The notes beneath the pieces are model-generated. The model made no database searches. It saw only the letters and a program-made list of their open reading frames with translations, and was not told the origin of the DNA. Shown here piece by piece: positions 1 to 11,545 of a stretch of DNA of 64,000 bases (its first letter is position 1; each line of letters begins with the position of its first letter). Made by a program: the position numbers and the translations under genes. Origin of the DNA: Aradus depressus (lineage: Eukaryota; Arthropoda; Insecta; Hemiptera; Aradidae); NCBI GenBank assembly GCA_963662175.1, contig OY759217.1, forward strand, positions 54,474,108-54,538,107, written 5' to 3'.

Positions 1-3000
1 TTTTTTAAATATATTAAAATAATAATGTGGAAAACAAACTGCACAATGTAACCAAAATACAGAGTGTAACCAACATTTTGTTCAAGACTTAGTGAATTTA
101 TTCCAGAGACCAAAAACGTCGAAATGAAAAGTGTATCTCTAAATATTTTTCTTATAGAAAAAATATGGCGACTAAATGTAGTAAAGGACATTTTAATGGA
201 AATGAGTGCTCAAATGTTATGTTTAACTCATTAAAATAGACACTTTTCTTGTTTTTATTTCAAATAAATAAAATCAAATTGAAGAAAAAATTATTTTATC
301 TAATAGAAAAGGAAGTGATTATTTCAGTTAACTGAGTTTTTTTAAAGAACGGTGGAGCATTAATTTTATTTAAAATGTCCTGTGTAATATTTACTTAGAG
401 GTATTTTTCCTTCCAGAATACACGTTGCACATAGAGTTTGGGGTTTGTGTTCCAGATATTCCAAAAAAATCACAAACAAATAACCACTTTTTTAAAACTT
501 AAATCACAATAAATAATTAATTTATCCGTAAAATGTATATATTTTTTAAAGTAGAGGTTGAAGAAGCCTCGTTCATCCGGATCAGAAAGAAAGAGTTGTT
601 AAAGATGGGCTTTCTGTTGAAGGCGGCCTCCGTTCGCCATTGTTCTTGTCCACACGTCCCAGCGATCTTCTTCTGAAAGTAATGGATATTGTATTTCGAT
701 GCACACACATTTCTTTGTAAAAAAGTTAATTTTAATTCAGAAGGCAGATATTTCTATAACCTGGTTAACATAAGTTCTTCATGAATATATATATTTCCAT
801 TAGGAGGTCTGTTAAAGAGCGACCACACGAATTAGGCTAGGTGTGGTGTACATTTAAAAGTTAAATAGTTCTGGTTCCGGTCAATTGCTGGGGCCAACTG
901 TTGCAGGGAGCTGGGAGCGTCATGCGATGGCAACATATGCCGCATTACAGCAGATGACTCCAATGCAAATCGTGGGGAGGCGCTTCTCGCATCAGAAAGT
1001 CATCTCTGCCATGTGCGCCCCCCCCATTTATCTTGGTTTCAACACGTCATCACAACCATATAAGTCCATATCCGTCCCATTCTCTATGATCCATCCTCCG
1101 AGCAGCAAAACAGCAGCGCAATATTATATAATTTTTGACATAATGTTATAAATATTCTAGGTACATTATCAGGTTCTGGCATCCAACTACAACCTCACCC
1201 ACCAGGACATCTACTGCTTCAGCGACTTCTTGAAGCTGAGGACTTCAACTCTTCAACGCCTGGATTGTCCATAACAACGACCATCCTGGCCACGTTCACC
1301 GCTTCTTCGTGGAGTGTTCTACCTCTTCATTTAGGTTTCATTCTAGTGCTGTGGAGAAGAGTGCTTTCCATTAAACATCATTAAATACTGGATTGGGGAA
1401 GAAAAAAGCGGGAGTCGGTGAGAAGTTCCCAGTTAAGTGGACGAGAATTGAGTTGAATGAATGCCAATAACGACTTATGATAGATGAGGGACAATTTGTA
1501 GGCTTTGTGTTGGAGAGTGGGGACGAAGGGCGGGATGTGATCCTACGGCTGTAGCTCAGAGCGGTGTCCCTCGTTAATGCCCCATGTAAATAGAGCCCTT
1601 CAGATAAGCTACAACTATAGATCTATCAGCCCCCCCCCCCCCCCCCTTACTTTCCCTATTTCTGAATCCCCAAATCCTTCCAAAAACCCTGGGCACGCTT
1701 CCTGTATCTTGCCAAACGCCCATCCGGAGCCCCTATCCTAATAGATCTCCCCGCAATCTCTTCTTGCACATCTTCTCCTTCTTAGCTCCTCATCATGTCC
1801 CAAATTGGAGTGTTCGGATTTATGCTTTTATCAGAACAGCAAATCAATACGCTAAGGGTGGAAGTGATGCGCACAAGCCTGGGGAAGAGATAATTTCACT
1901 TTCTTTGTCATATGCATCCTACCTGGAGAGGGGTAAGATGGCACTTAAGCCCTTTCCGACACTTCCCTGGCTAGTCACTTACGTCTTCGTTTCCTGAGAG
2001 TGCAGGTATATCCAGCTGAGCTCTATTTTCTTAAAACAAATGAACAAGAGTGCACCGATTTCCAAGTGACTTGGCATTATCGCACCATCAAATAAATGGA
2101 GATAAACAGTCACACTAATGAATTCTCCTCCCCAGTCGTATAATAAGCTCAAATTGTTAACATCCGTTGTTATCCGACTGAAAAAGGATGTATAATTGTT
2201 GCTAAAACATAAGATATACAGTACTGTTGTTGACTTTCTGGACCCGCATGCCCCCCCCCCCTCCTACCACAATGTACGGTAAGCTTGCTAAAGCTAATCT
2301 GAAAGGTTAAGTTGTCCTTTATTAGTTTTTCGCCATCCAACCGTTCTTATCTGGGGCGGTATTGTTCCCTCTATTTGGTACAAAGAACTCACCCCCAAAC
2401 CCTTCAGAAATTTATATAGATAAAGAGCTGTATTTTATTTTTCGTCTGACAATGTACGTATATGCTGAAGGATGGAGGGCATGATACGTAGTTCATCTTT
2501 GTCAAAGGGCTTCACCCCTCAGAGGTTCATCAGAGGAAGGCTGGTTCCTTGCCAACTCGATATTTAGTACTTCTAGGTGTCACTAAGATGAGGAACGCAA
2601 CCCGGTCTGGTCAGGAAGGGGGAGCTGTTAATTAACTTATAACTTAGCTTTATTATTAGGTTAATTACTTTCCCAGTTATATGAGGTATAGGGGATGTCA
2701 TAGCTCAGAAATGAGATGTTAAGTTTTCACTGGAATTTGATGTTCCGACCCTCTGAGTCACTGAAGACTTTCATGTGCTTGCTGATGACTAGCTACCGCC
2801 AGTGATCTGGTCACTGTGATTGGGTGGATCATCCTGGGAACGTGTTCCTCATTAATCACCCTCCCTCTCACGGTCCATTACTACCAATTAACAGTGACTG
2901 CTGCTGCTAGCAAACTCGCTGCATAATTCTCTCTCACGCCTTGCATCCCTTCACCCTTCCCGCCAATTTTTTTTCTTCATCTGTTCAATAGGGGATGAGG

Positions 3001-3480
3001 GCGGAAATCTATTAGTGTATAAAAACTGTTGGTGGATGGGGGAGAGTCCTAGAGAGGATCGTCATGGATATTGTAGGATTTGCTGTTAATAGGTTTACAA
3101 TTGTCGCCCTTGGAGCTGGCCCTATGTTAGGTTGGCCCTACCGAGGGCCGCTCCATCCCTCCTTCCTTTGTCCTCCAATTCACCTAATAAAGACACCCCT
3201 CCACACAAGGAACCTCCTTCATTTATGTTATCAACCGTCTCTGATATAATTAATATCAATCTATTTATAACAGGGGAGGTAATTTAATAGACTTTGCTAT
3301 TGATATTATCACAAAACCTCTCAGTGAAATAATAATCAGGAAATTAGTGCTAAATATATAAATAATAAAATACATCTTACTTTTCTAACACTTATCTAGT
3401 TGCACAAATATAATTGAGATATATTCGAGGGGATCAGATCGTCAGGAGCTCAATTCGGGATACTGAGAGGGCGAGGTAAA
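1..3480. other. Non-coding AT-rich region, no gene recognised
   Basis: The only open frames here are short (under 90 codons), overlap on both strands and show no recognisable motif. The stretch contains an 18-C run at 1630-1647 and a second C-rich run near 2251-2262. I see no terminal repeats, no transposase or reverse transcriptase remnant and no RNA gene in it. Confidence 0.6.
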
Positions 3481-3500
3481 TAAAATCAGCATTTAAGTAT

Positions 3501-4198
3501 ACAATTATAACATAGCTTTATTATTACAAATAGATTTAAAAAAATTTTAATTACAGTTGTCTTAAAAAAAATTAAGCAATAATTTGAACCATATTGTAAA
3601 CAATAATATTGAAACACCAAATTTGACATACACTAACCAAAGTTTTAGAAATAGGAAAATCTATGTATTACATCTTCAGTTACTATTTAAATCTATGTAT
3701 TACTTCTTCAGTTACTATTTAAATCTATCTATTACTTATAACATACAATTATAACATAGCTTTATTATTACAAATATATTTAAACATTTTTTAATTACAG
3801 TTGTCTTAAAAAAAATTAAGCAATAATTTGAACCATATTGTAAACAATAATATTGAAACACCAAATTTGACATACACTAACCAAAGTTTTAGAAATAGGA
3901 AAATCTATGTACCTATTACATCTTCAGTTACTATTTAAATCTATGTATTACTTCTTCAGTTACTATTTAAATCTATCTATTACTTCTTAAGTTACTATTT
4001 AAATCTATCTATTACTTCTTCAGTTACTATTTAAATCTATGTATTACTTCTTCAGTTACTATTTAAATCTATGCATTGCTTCTTCAGTTACTATTTAAAT
4101 CTATGTATTGCTTCTTCAGTTACTATTTAAATCTATGTATTACTTCTTCAGTTACTATTTAAATCTATGTATTACTTCTTCAGTTACTATTTAAAAGA
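3501..4198. repeat. 32-bp minisatellite with an embedded 244-bp tandem duplication
   Basis: A 32-bp unit built around AAATCTATGTATTACTTC followed by TTCAGTTACTATTT occurs about twice near 3660-3733 and about nine times in 3905-4193, with point variants (attgc, atcta). The unique sequence in front of each block (from 3501 and again from 3745) is also duplicated with an offset of 244 bp and very high identity. The array therefore grew on two scales, by unit slippage and by one larger duplication. Confidence 0.9.
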
Positions 4199-4387
4199 AT
4201 ATTCCTTTCTACAATCAAATACATTATTTTCATTAAAATATAAATGAAGGAAGTATTGACCAAGGATGTAGTAGGAGAGATGAGGCTTCTGGTCGATAAA
4301 AACAAACTTGTGGAATTTCTGCCAAGCTCTGGGCACTGAGTGCCTTCTTCATGGCCTCTATTGACTTATACATATATACATTATTAA

Positions 4388-4908
4388 TGTTGGGTTTGGG
4401 TACAGGTTAAATGAGAACTTCGAGTAGAACAAGAGATATATTTATTTGGACAACACCCTTATTACAAAACCGCGTGGTAACGAACACAAAGTCAGTTGTT
4501 CAATAATAAGTCCCATACCGCGTGGGAACTACACAAGTCACTCACTTACTGTGCTTGGTAACAGACGACTCACTTTATACCCGCGTGGTAATAAACAACT
4601 CACTTCCGCATGGTAACTAACGACTCACCTTATACCCGCGTGGTAATAAGGACGAATCCATTCCGCACACCGCGTGCTGGCTCGACCCAGACTCTCAGTC
4701 CACCCCGCGTGGTGACCAACTGGTCCCTCTCGTTGTTAGGAGACGACTCACTTTATACCCGCGTGGTAACAGCCAACTCAACCAACTCAGTCCACCCCGC
4801 GTGGTGCCCACCTGCTTACTGACTCATGTAGTTCAAGAGTCCCGCCGACTCCTATCGATTGTCTCGGCGTGTTCCCGAATTCACCCACACTCAACTCGCG
4901 ACTTAACA
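4388..4908. mobile_element. Solo LTR of an LTR retrotransposon (possibly BEL/Pao)
   Basis: The segment starts TGTTGGGTTT and ends CTTAACA, so it has TG...CA ends. It is flanked on both sides by the 5-bp direct repeat ATTAA (4383-4387 and 4909-4913). Its length of 521 bp and the absence of any internal coding region fit a solo LTR left by recombination between the two LTRs of a full element. A 5-bp target duplication is usual for BEL/Pao and Copia and also occurs in Gypsy, so the superfamily is an inference. Orientation is not determined. Confidence 0.7.
4470..4810. repeat. Degenerate CCGCGTGGT minisatellite inside the solo LTR
   Basis: Nine copies of a CCGCGTGGTAAC-like core lie at irregular 24-60 bp spacing, separated by variants of AACTCACTTTATAC. 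The GC-rich core contrasts strongly with the AT-rich flanks. Some copies vary at one or two positions (CCGCATGG, CCGCGTGC). Confidence 0.75.
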
Positions 4909-5104
4909 ATTAATGAAAAGATGTATGCTAGATTTGAGTAAAAGATATAACATTAAAAATAATTGTGATTAAACCAACAAAATAACATTTAAATTATTTA
5001 CACCAAAACAAACTAAAATATTATATTTAAACAAAAAAATCATAACTAAATAAAAACTTTTATCATGAATGAAAATTAAAAAAAGAGAAAGACAAATAAT
5101 ATGA

Positions 5105-5446
5105 TGTAGCAGTCAGCCGTTTTATACAGTTTGTCAGGAACACACCCTTGGAACAGTTTTTACCTTGTTGCTTTCTGGTTTTGTTCACGTGTGTTGAGAG
5201 GTTTAATTATTTAGTTTGAGTTGTCGACAGATACTGTGTTGAAAATAGTGCCCACAAAACATTTATAACCCAAAAAAACTAATTACTATTATCATTTTAT
5301 TGTGTGTCATTTTACTGTGTTGAAAATAGTGCCCACAAAACATTTATAACCAAAAAACCAATTACTGTTATCATTTTATTTTTTCTTGAGTAATATAATT
5401 TTCCGTACTCTGTTATTATATTATTTGTATTATTTTTATTACAAAA
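5105..5446 (+). repeat. 5' LTR of the CsRn1-type element
   Basis: It begins TGTAGCAGTC and ends ATTACAAAA, and is shared with 8870-9246. Within it, a block of about 70 bp beginning ACTGTGTTGAAAATAGTGCC is tandemly duplicated. Compared with the 3' LTR it lacks a 43-bp segment that contains GATATAAAAAG, a possible TATA box, and has about 9 extra bases near the end. Confidence 0.9.
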
Positions 5447-5447
5447 G

Positions 5448-5463
5448 TGGTGACACCGACGTG
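5448..5463 (+). promoter_or_regulatory. Primer binding site, tRNA-Trp type
   Basis: TGGTGACACCGACGTG lies one base after the 5' LTR. It matches the complement of the tRNA-Trp 3' end (TGGTGACCCCGACGTG) at 15 of 16 positions. tRNA-Trp priming is known for CsRn1-type elements. Confidence 0.8.
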
Positions 5464-5472
5464 ATTAAAGAG

Positions 5473-6273
5473 ATGGAAGATTCGAAAGAAGTTGTGCCAT
5501 CAGCGGAGGAACCTCAGGTTAGTGCCAGTAGTATGGGTTCTAACGTGCGTATCCCACCTTTCTGGAAGGCAGACCCAGAATTATGGTTCTGCCAGGCAGA
5601 CGCCGTTTTTGCCACGTCTAAAATAGTCAGCTCGCGAATTAAGTCCCAGCTGGTTATAGCGAGCCTGGATTTCGAAATTCTCAAGCAGGTGGCAGACCTC
5701 GTAAAAAACCCTCCAGCCGAGCCATATGAAGCCTTGAAAAACCGGCTAATACACACGTACGCTGAATCCGAAAACCTCAGGGTTAGGAGGCTTTTGGAGG
5801 ACAAGCACCTAGTCGATGGTGAACGACAGTCCCAACTGTTAAATGAACTGAAACGACTTGCAGGTACCTCCGTAACCTCAGACCTTTTACGCACAATGTG
5901 GCTGAGGGCACTACCAGATCGAATGCAGGCGACACTAGCTGTGACGAGCGAGACTTCCGTAGATAAACTGGCTGAAATCGCCGATCGCATTGCCGAGGTC
6001 TACGAGCCCAGTATCAATGTCGTCAACGAACACTCCACGCCGTCCCGACCTCCACCAATTTCACAGCTTGAGGAAATGTTCCAAGAATTGAGCCTCGAAA
6101 TCGGCAAACTCACGAGCCGAATTTCCCGGAGCGAAGACCGCAACCGGTCTAGAGACCATAGCCGAAACAGACCTCACAGCAAGGGAGGAAGTTATTGCTA
6201 CTTCCACCAAACCTTCGGGGAAAAGACACGCAAATGTCGCCAGCCATGCGACTGGAAGCCTACGGGAAACTAG
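5473..6273 (+). CDS. gag: Gag polyprotein of the CsRn1-type element
   Basis: This is a 266-residue open frame starting at the first ATG after the primer site; the frame stays open further upstream into the LTR, but that part is unlikely to be translated. The body resembles the short capsid region of CsRn1-like Gags (a segment around PPFWKADPELWF, then a helical region rich in LL and RR). Near the C-terminus it has the pattern C-x2-H-x9-C-x3-C, the CHCC finger typical of this lineage in place of the retroviral CCHC knuckle. An arginine/serine-rich stretch precedes it. Gag would form the intracellular particle. The frame is intact even though pol is broken. Pol begins in the -1 frame with overlap from about 6195. 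Confidence 0.85.
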   Translation: MEDSKEVVPSAEEPQVSASSMGSNVRIPPFWKADPELWFCQADAVFATSKIVSSRIKSQLVIASLDFEILKQVADLVKNPPAEPYEALKNRLIHTYAESENLRVRRLLEDKHLVDGERQSQLLNELKRLAGTSVTSDLLRTMWLRALPDRMQATLAVTSETSVDKLAEIADRIAEVYEPSINVVNEHSTPSRPPPISQLEEMFQELSLEIGKLTSRISRSEDRNRSRDHSRNRPHSKGGSYCYFHQTFGEKTRKCRQPCDWKPTGN

Positions 6274-8869
6274 TTTCAGCGACCGACGAGGCGGAATCAG
6301 TCGCTGCACGCCATAACCGCCGTCTCTTCATCACCGACAAGACAACTGGAGACAGATACCTTGTGGACATCGGAGCCTCCATATTTGTTCTCGCGAAGCG
6401 ACGTGTGCAACGGACAGTGACCAGCCTCACACTATACGCAGCGATTGACACTCTCATTAAGACCTATGGCGAGGAGAGGAGAAACCTCAATTTAGGAATG
6501 CGACGACCACTCGCCTGGAACTTCGTCGTGGCAGACGTCAGTCACAACATTATAGGGGCCGATCTCCTGTACCACCGCGATATACTAGTGGACCTCAGAC
6601 CATCCCAACTGGCTGATGGCAAGACGGGTCTTACTTCAAAGGGCATAATCACCACGCAGAACATTCCGTCTGTACATGCATTCCCAATGGGTGAGTGGCA
6701 TTCAGAGATACTTCAAAAGTTTCCGAATATTACTCGACTTTCACAAGTCCTCCAAGAGCCGACCCACTCCATTAAACACTACATCGACACGAAAGGTCCG
6801 CCCGTCAATGCAAAGGCTCGAAGACTTACGCCTGCCCGATACAATGCTGCACGCCAGGAATTCCAAAGAATGATGGAAGAGGGGATATGCCGTCCGTCGA
6901 AGAGTCCGTGGGCAAGCCCTCTTCACATTGTGATGAAGAAAGATGGCAGTATTAGACCCTGCGGAGACTACAGACGGCTGAATGCACAGAGTTTACCGGA
7001 CAGGTACAGCGTCCCCAACATCCACGACATGAGTAACAATCTCCATGGCAAGACAGTCTTCAGCAAGCTCGACCTTAACCGCGCCTACTTCCAAGTTCCA
7101 GTCGCTGAGGAAGGCGATTATCACACCCTTTGGACTTTTCGAGTTTCTAAGGATGACGTTCGGGTTAAGGAATGCCGCTCAGACGTTTCAAAGAATGATG
7201 GACATGATCCTCACACTGCCATACGTCTTTGTCTACCTCGACGACATCTTGGTAGCCTCAAGCAACGAAGAAGAGCACAAGATCCATCTTGAGGAAGTTT
7301 TTTGATTACTCAGCAAGCACGGACTCACTATCAACGTCGAGAAATGCGTCTTCTGCAAACCCGAGGTGGAGTTTTTGGGCTATGTAGTTGGCTCAAATGG
7401 CATTTCTCCGAATCCTACAAAAGTCCAAACGATCTGCGACTTCCAAAGACCAGCGAACAGAGGACAACTACGCCGTTTCCTCGGAATGTTAAATTTCTAT
7501 AGAAAATGTCTTCCCAAGGCTGCCGAGTGTCAACGACACTTGAACCCTCTTATCGGAAACACCAAGAAGACCGATTCGAAGCCCATCGAGTGGACACCTG
7601 CAGCTGAAGAAGCCTTCGCACAATGCCAACGGGACATTCGCGACGCCGTGACCCTCGCACATCCGTCAACCGACGCTGAAGTCACTCTGGCTTGTGACGC
7701 ATCCGGAGGCGAGATATCTTCCAGAAGCTTCATGGCCTCAGTCATCCTCGAGTGCGTGGTATTCGTCGCCTCATCGCCCAACGATACTTCTGGCCTAGTA
7801 TGAGCACAGATTTGGCCGAATGGGCTCGCAGCTGTCTTGCTTGTCAACGTTCCAAGATACAGCGGCATACCATCACTCCGCCAGGAATTTTCGCGCCAGC
7901 GGGACGCTTCGAACATATCCATGTAGACATCATCGGACCTCTGCCATCATCCGAAGGGAAGCGCTACTGTCTTACCATGGCCGACAGATTTTCAAGATGG
8001 CCTGAAGCAGAACCCCTGGCAGAGATCACCGCAGCAGAAGTCGTGTCAGCCCTCTACAGAACATGGATCAGCCGTTTTGGAGTACCCTCCAGAATCACCA
8101 CGGACCAAGGACGTCAGTTTGAGAGTGAACTCTTCAGACAGCTCATGCACATCCTTGGTTCCCAACGATGCCGGACCACCGCCTACCATCCACAGGCAAA
8201 TGGATGCATCGAGAGATGGCATCGTACCCTGAAGGCAGCGCTTACAGCACACCTCATCACCTCAAGCTCTTGGACAGAACTTCTACCCACAGTTCTCCTA
8301 GGCTTGCGAGCAGCATCAGGGACGACAATTCAACGAGCGCCGCAGAGATGGCATTTGGTCAACCCTTACGTCTACCAGGCGAGCTCTTGGAGAAGTCCGC
8401 ACGACCTATTGACTCAGATGCATTTTTAAACCGACTCCGCGAGCACATGAAGAATCTTCGACCCGCCTTGCACAGAATGAGCTCTGCACCTGCGTTCGTA
8501 CCTAAGGACCTGAAGGACTGCAGCCACGTCTTCTTGCGGGAGGACCTGGTCAGGAAACCCTTACCACCACCCTACTCAGGACCTCATCTCGTACTGGACC
8601 GACAACAGAAGACCTTTAACATCCAACTTCCCTCCGGACCGAAGACCGTTTCCACCGACCGACTGAAGCCAGCGTATATCCTCCGGGATCCAGCCGAACA
8701 AACTTTAACCACCCGACCAACAGCACAACCGGCACAGCGGACACTTGACCGGTCATCTACCAACGACTCAGCCACAGAAGCCGAACCACCCCAGATGACA
8801 CGGACCCGGCGAGGACGCAACATCCAACTTCCTGTGCGCTTCTGTGACTCAGTCATTGGGGGGAAGTGA
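6195..8869 (+). pseudogene. pol: Broken pol (protease, RT, integrase) of the CsRn1-type element
   Basis: The order of domains is protease, reverse transcriptase, integrase. The protease active site reads DIGA where DTGA is expected (near 6367). The RT YLDD box is at about 7234-7245 but lies in a different frame from the start of RT, so a frameshift falls near 7120-7145. An in-frame TGA at 7303-7305 interrupts the thumb. Sequence runs straight from ACDASG, the start of RNase H (about 7700), into the second half of the integrase zinc finger (about 7750), so nearly all of RNase H and the two finger histidines are deleted. The integrase core retains its D, D and E motifs. A further frameshift near 8318 precedes the C-terminal part. 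The stop codon (8867-8869) abuts the 3' LTR, and a G-rich polypurine tract (about 8858-8866) lies just before it. Confidence 0.9.
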
Positions 8870-9246
8870 TGTAGCAGTCAGCCGTTTTATACAGTTTTGT
8901 CAGGAACACACCCTTGGAACAGTTTTTATCGATATAAAAAGATATGAGCATATGAGATATCAAGATGGCCACCTTGTTGCTTTCTGGTTTTGTTCACGTG
9001 TGTTGAGAGGTTTAATGATTTAGTTTGAGTTGTCGACAGATACTGTGTTGAAAATAGTGCCCACAAAACATTTATAACCCAAAAAAACTAATTACTATTA
9101 TCATTTTATTGTGTGTCATTTTACTGTGTTGAAAATAGTGCCCACAAAACATTTATAACCAAAAAACCAATTACTGTTATCATTTTATTTTTTCTTGAGT
9201 AATATAATTTTCCGTACTCTGTTATTATATTATTTGTATTACAAAA
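8870..9246 (+). repeat. 3' LTR of the CsRn1-type element
   Basis: This 377-bp copy is almost identical to the 5' LTR outside indels. It contains the extra 43 bp (about 8929-8971, with GATATAAAAAG) that the 5' copy lacks and is 9 bp shorter near its end. Confidence 0.9.
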
Positions 9247-9250
9247 ATGA

Positions 9251-9771
9251 TATCTAAACGAAGGCAATATCCTGAGCGAGCAGAAGTTTTAAAATACGTA
9301 AATAAAATATAATATTAAAACAAAACAAACTATAATATGACGTCACACATAAAATAAAGTAAATAAATCTCCGAAACAAACCTACTTCACCAACGAATAG
9401 AATTTTCACAGTTTACAATAAAGAAAAAATGTATCATTAATATGGTTAAGGTTTGTGATTATATATATAAATGAAATTAATTTACTCATGGCAGAAATTA
9501 TAAAAATAAAAATATGTATATATAAATATCAATCCGAGGGAAAAAAATATATTGTTTCTTATAAAATAAATTTTCATTCGAGAGGTAACATCCCTAGTTT
9601 TGGAGAGTGCAGAATTTAAAGGTATCTTATAATTTTTGATCGTAATTTCCCAAAAACTCAATTTAAAAAACATTTTAGGTTAAAAAAATCTCCAAAAAAG
9701 TGACATAGGTACCTATTATATTTTGACATAATTTATGGAAAATGTAATCATTGTATCACAGTGGAAATATG
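9251..9771. other. AT-rich spacer, nothing recognised
   Basis: The longest open frame is 63 codons on the minus strand and is low complexity. No repeats or motifs were recognised. Confidence 0.6.
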
Positions 9772-10113
9772 TTATAAATAAAACAAACTTATTTTTTGAA
9801 ATATTGTCTATTCCATAAAAATTGTATACATACATACACTACTGGCTTTGGCATTTAACCATGATAATGTTTGGTTACAAACTCTGTCAGTTTCCTGTCT
9901 TAATTCAGATCAAACAGATTGCTAACAGTACAACCACGGAGATCTCCAAGTTGACATTCCAACCTTACCTGCACAAGAAGGATTGGCACTCAGCAAACTG
10001 ACGGGGTTTATGATTAACTAATCCTGAGAGTGGTATAATGCCGAAAAAGGTAGTTTTTAACATTTTTGTGAAATGGACAGTATTCCAAAAATAAGTTTGT
10101 TTTATTTATTTAT
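9772..10113. mobile_element. MITE-like element with inverted terminal repeats (family D)
   Basis: The left end (about 9772-9823, containing ATAAAACAAACTTATTTTTT) is the imperfect inverse of the right end (about 10062-10113). About 45 bp can be aligned with a few mismatches. The roughly 340-bp interior has no coding potential. Similar end sequence recurs at 35592-35650 and 53590-53640, which supports a dispersed non-autonomous DNA element. Exact target duplications were not resolved. Confidence 0.6.
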
Positions 10114-11339
10114 TACGTTTCCAAAATATTTTTTTATTTAACTTATGATCATGTTTTTGTCAATATTTAGGAAATATTAGCAAAAGAAATACATCCGCGT
10201 GAACGGAACATTGTAAGTTAATAATGATGATACGAGTCGACAGTATCTTTTCAATATAGAAGAAGGTTGTTTCGTGTGAATAAAATATATTCTATAAGCT
10301 CTGATGAAGGAAATAAATAGTTTGCGAAAGGTTGGCCAAATAGTGAGTTTTTATTAAGACAACAGAACCTCTTCTATATTGTAAGTTAAATTACAACTTT
10401 CCATTTCTTTGGAAAAGGGCCACTATTTAATCTGATTGTTCAAAAAGAGTAAAATAACCATGATATAAAAGTCATGTTTCTTATACAAAAGTATCATCCT
10501 ATACTTAGCTTTATTTCTATTTTCTTCAAAGTTCCTCCACAGATTTCTTCATTAAAGTCCATCGGAATTACTTTTTGTTTTATATTTTCATTATTAATAT
10601 CATTATTTATATGCTTTTTTATAAGTTATTTCTCCTTTATTTCATTTCAATTGGTTTATTTTTCTTTTCAATGTTTCGCACATTGTGATTTGAGGAAGAG
10701 AACAATCGTCCTGAAGGAAGACACTTTTGGAAGAATTACAAAAAAACTTATCGTCATTTAAAACTGTATTTATTAGTATTATTATTTTTACTACTAGGAA
10801 GTTCACTTCCACCATCTCCGTTGTCTCCTCCTTGGCTGGGTTTGTCTTCCTAACCTCTCTCTCCCCTCCCCTCTTCCTGTCATGATCTCAATCTAAATTT
10901 ATCAATATTTTGTATTTTTTAATATAGGTATATTTTTTTTGTACTATTACCATTCTCCATATTCAACTGTTTGTATATACCTACATACATAATTTATAAA
11001 AATATCTATAGATTAAAATTTTTTCTTGTATTTACTTATCCTTGTACTTAATGTTGCCATTTATTATTTTACTTCATTGTATTATCCATTATTGTCATCA
11101 AATTTACTTATGGTTTTTATGAGCTGTAAATGTGCCCAATAAACAAAGAAGTGTGAAGTTAATTAGTTATTTATATGTAGTTAATGGAACAAACATTTTA
11201 GATTTTTGTTAAACTAGAGATTTTTCCCTCACCGACCGGCCAAGCTCACTTTCTGTGACCGTCCCCATGGTTTGGTTAGACCAATGATGGTCTTTCTAGG
11301 TCCAATACCATTTCTGCGACTGATAGTTTAGTTCTGGAC
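10114..11339. other. AT-rich region with possible LINE 3' tails
   Basis: There is no supported gene. The open frame at 10474-10761 is rich in F, I and S and looks like low-complexity translation. Around 10295-10340 a stretch beginning TCTGATGAAGGAAATAAATA resembles retroelement 3' regions. 10790-11160 ends in a segment with AATAAACAAAG that looks like a LINE 3' UTR. Both readings are weak. Confidence 0.35.
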
Positions 11340-11545
11340 ATAGTATCACATTGCGTCAGTTAGTTCTTGTGACTCTTGCCCGGACTTTAACTGCAAGGTC
11401 ATATCGCCTACTATCAGACCGCTCCTATCAAGGTTTAGTTACCCAGGATAGAGGCCTTTAACGAGTACTTGACATCATCGCTTAACAACGTTCCATCCGA
11501 AGGACGGCGTGTTCAAGGTGTTTTACCTCCCAGATATGGTAGGAA
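11340..11545 (+). repeat. Repeat family A copy
   Basis: It carries the family core CCGAAGGACGGCGTG at about 11498 and shares longer similarity with the reverse complement of 63305-63560: a CATATCGCCTACTA block, a CATCGCTTAA block, then the core and TTTTACCTCCCAGAT. It is probably a 3' fragment of a retroelement or SINE. Confidence 0.7.

Larger units (their letters stand above)
5101..9250 (+). mobile_element. Degenerate CsRn1-type Ty3/Gypsy LTR retrotransposon
   Basis: Two direct LTRs (5105-5446 and 8870-9246) bracket a primer binding site, a gag gene and a broken pol gene in sense orientation. The 4-bp direct repeat ATGA flanks the element at 5101-5104 and 9247-9250. The order protease, reverse transcriptase, integrase is Gypsy type. 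Assignment to the CsRn1 group rests on two family hallmarks seen here: a CHCC rather than CCHC motif in Gag and a primer site matching tRNA-Trp. The pol gene is dead (see that entry), so this copy cannot move on its own. Confidence 0.9.
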
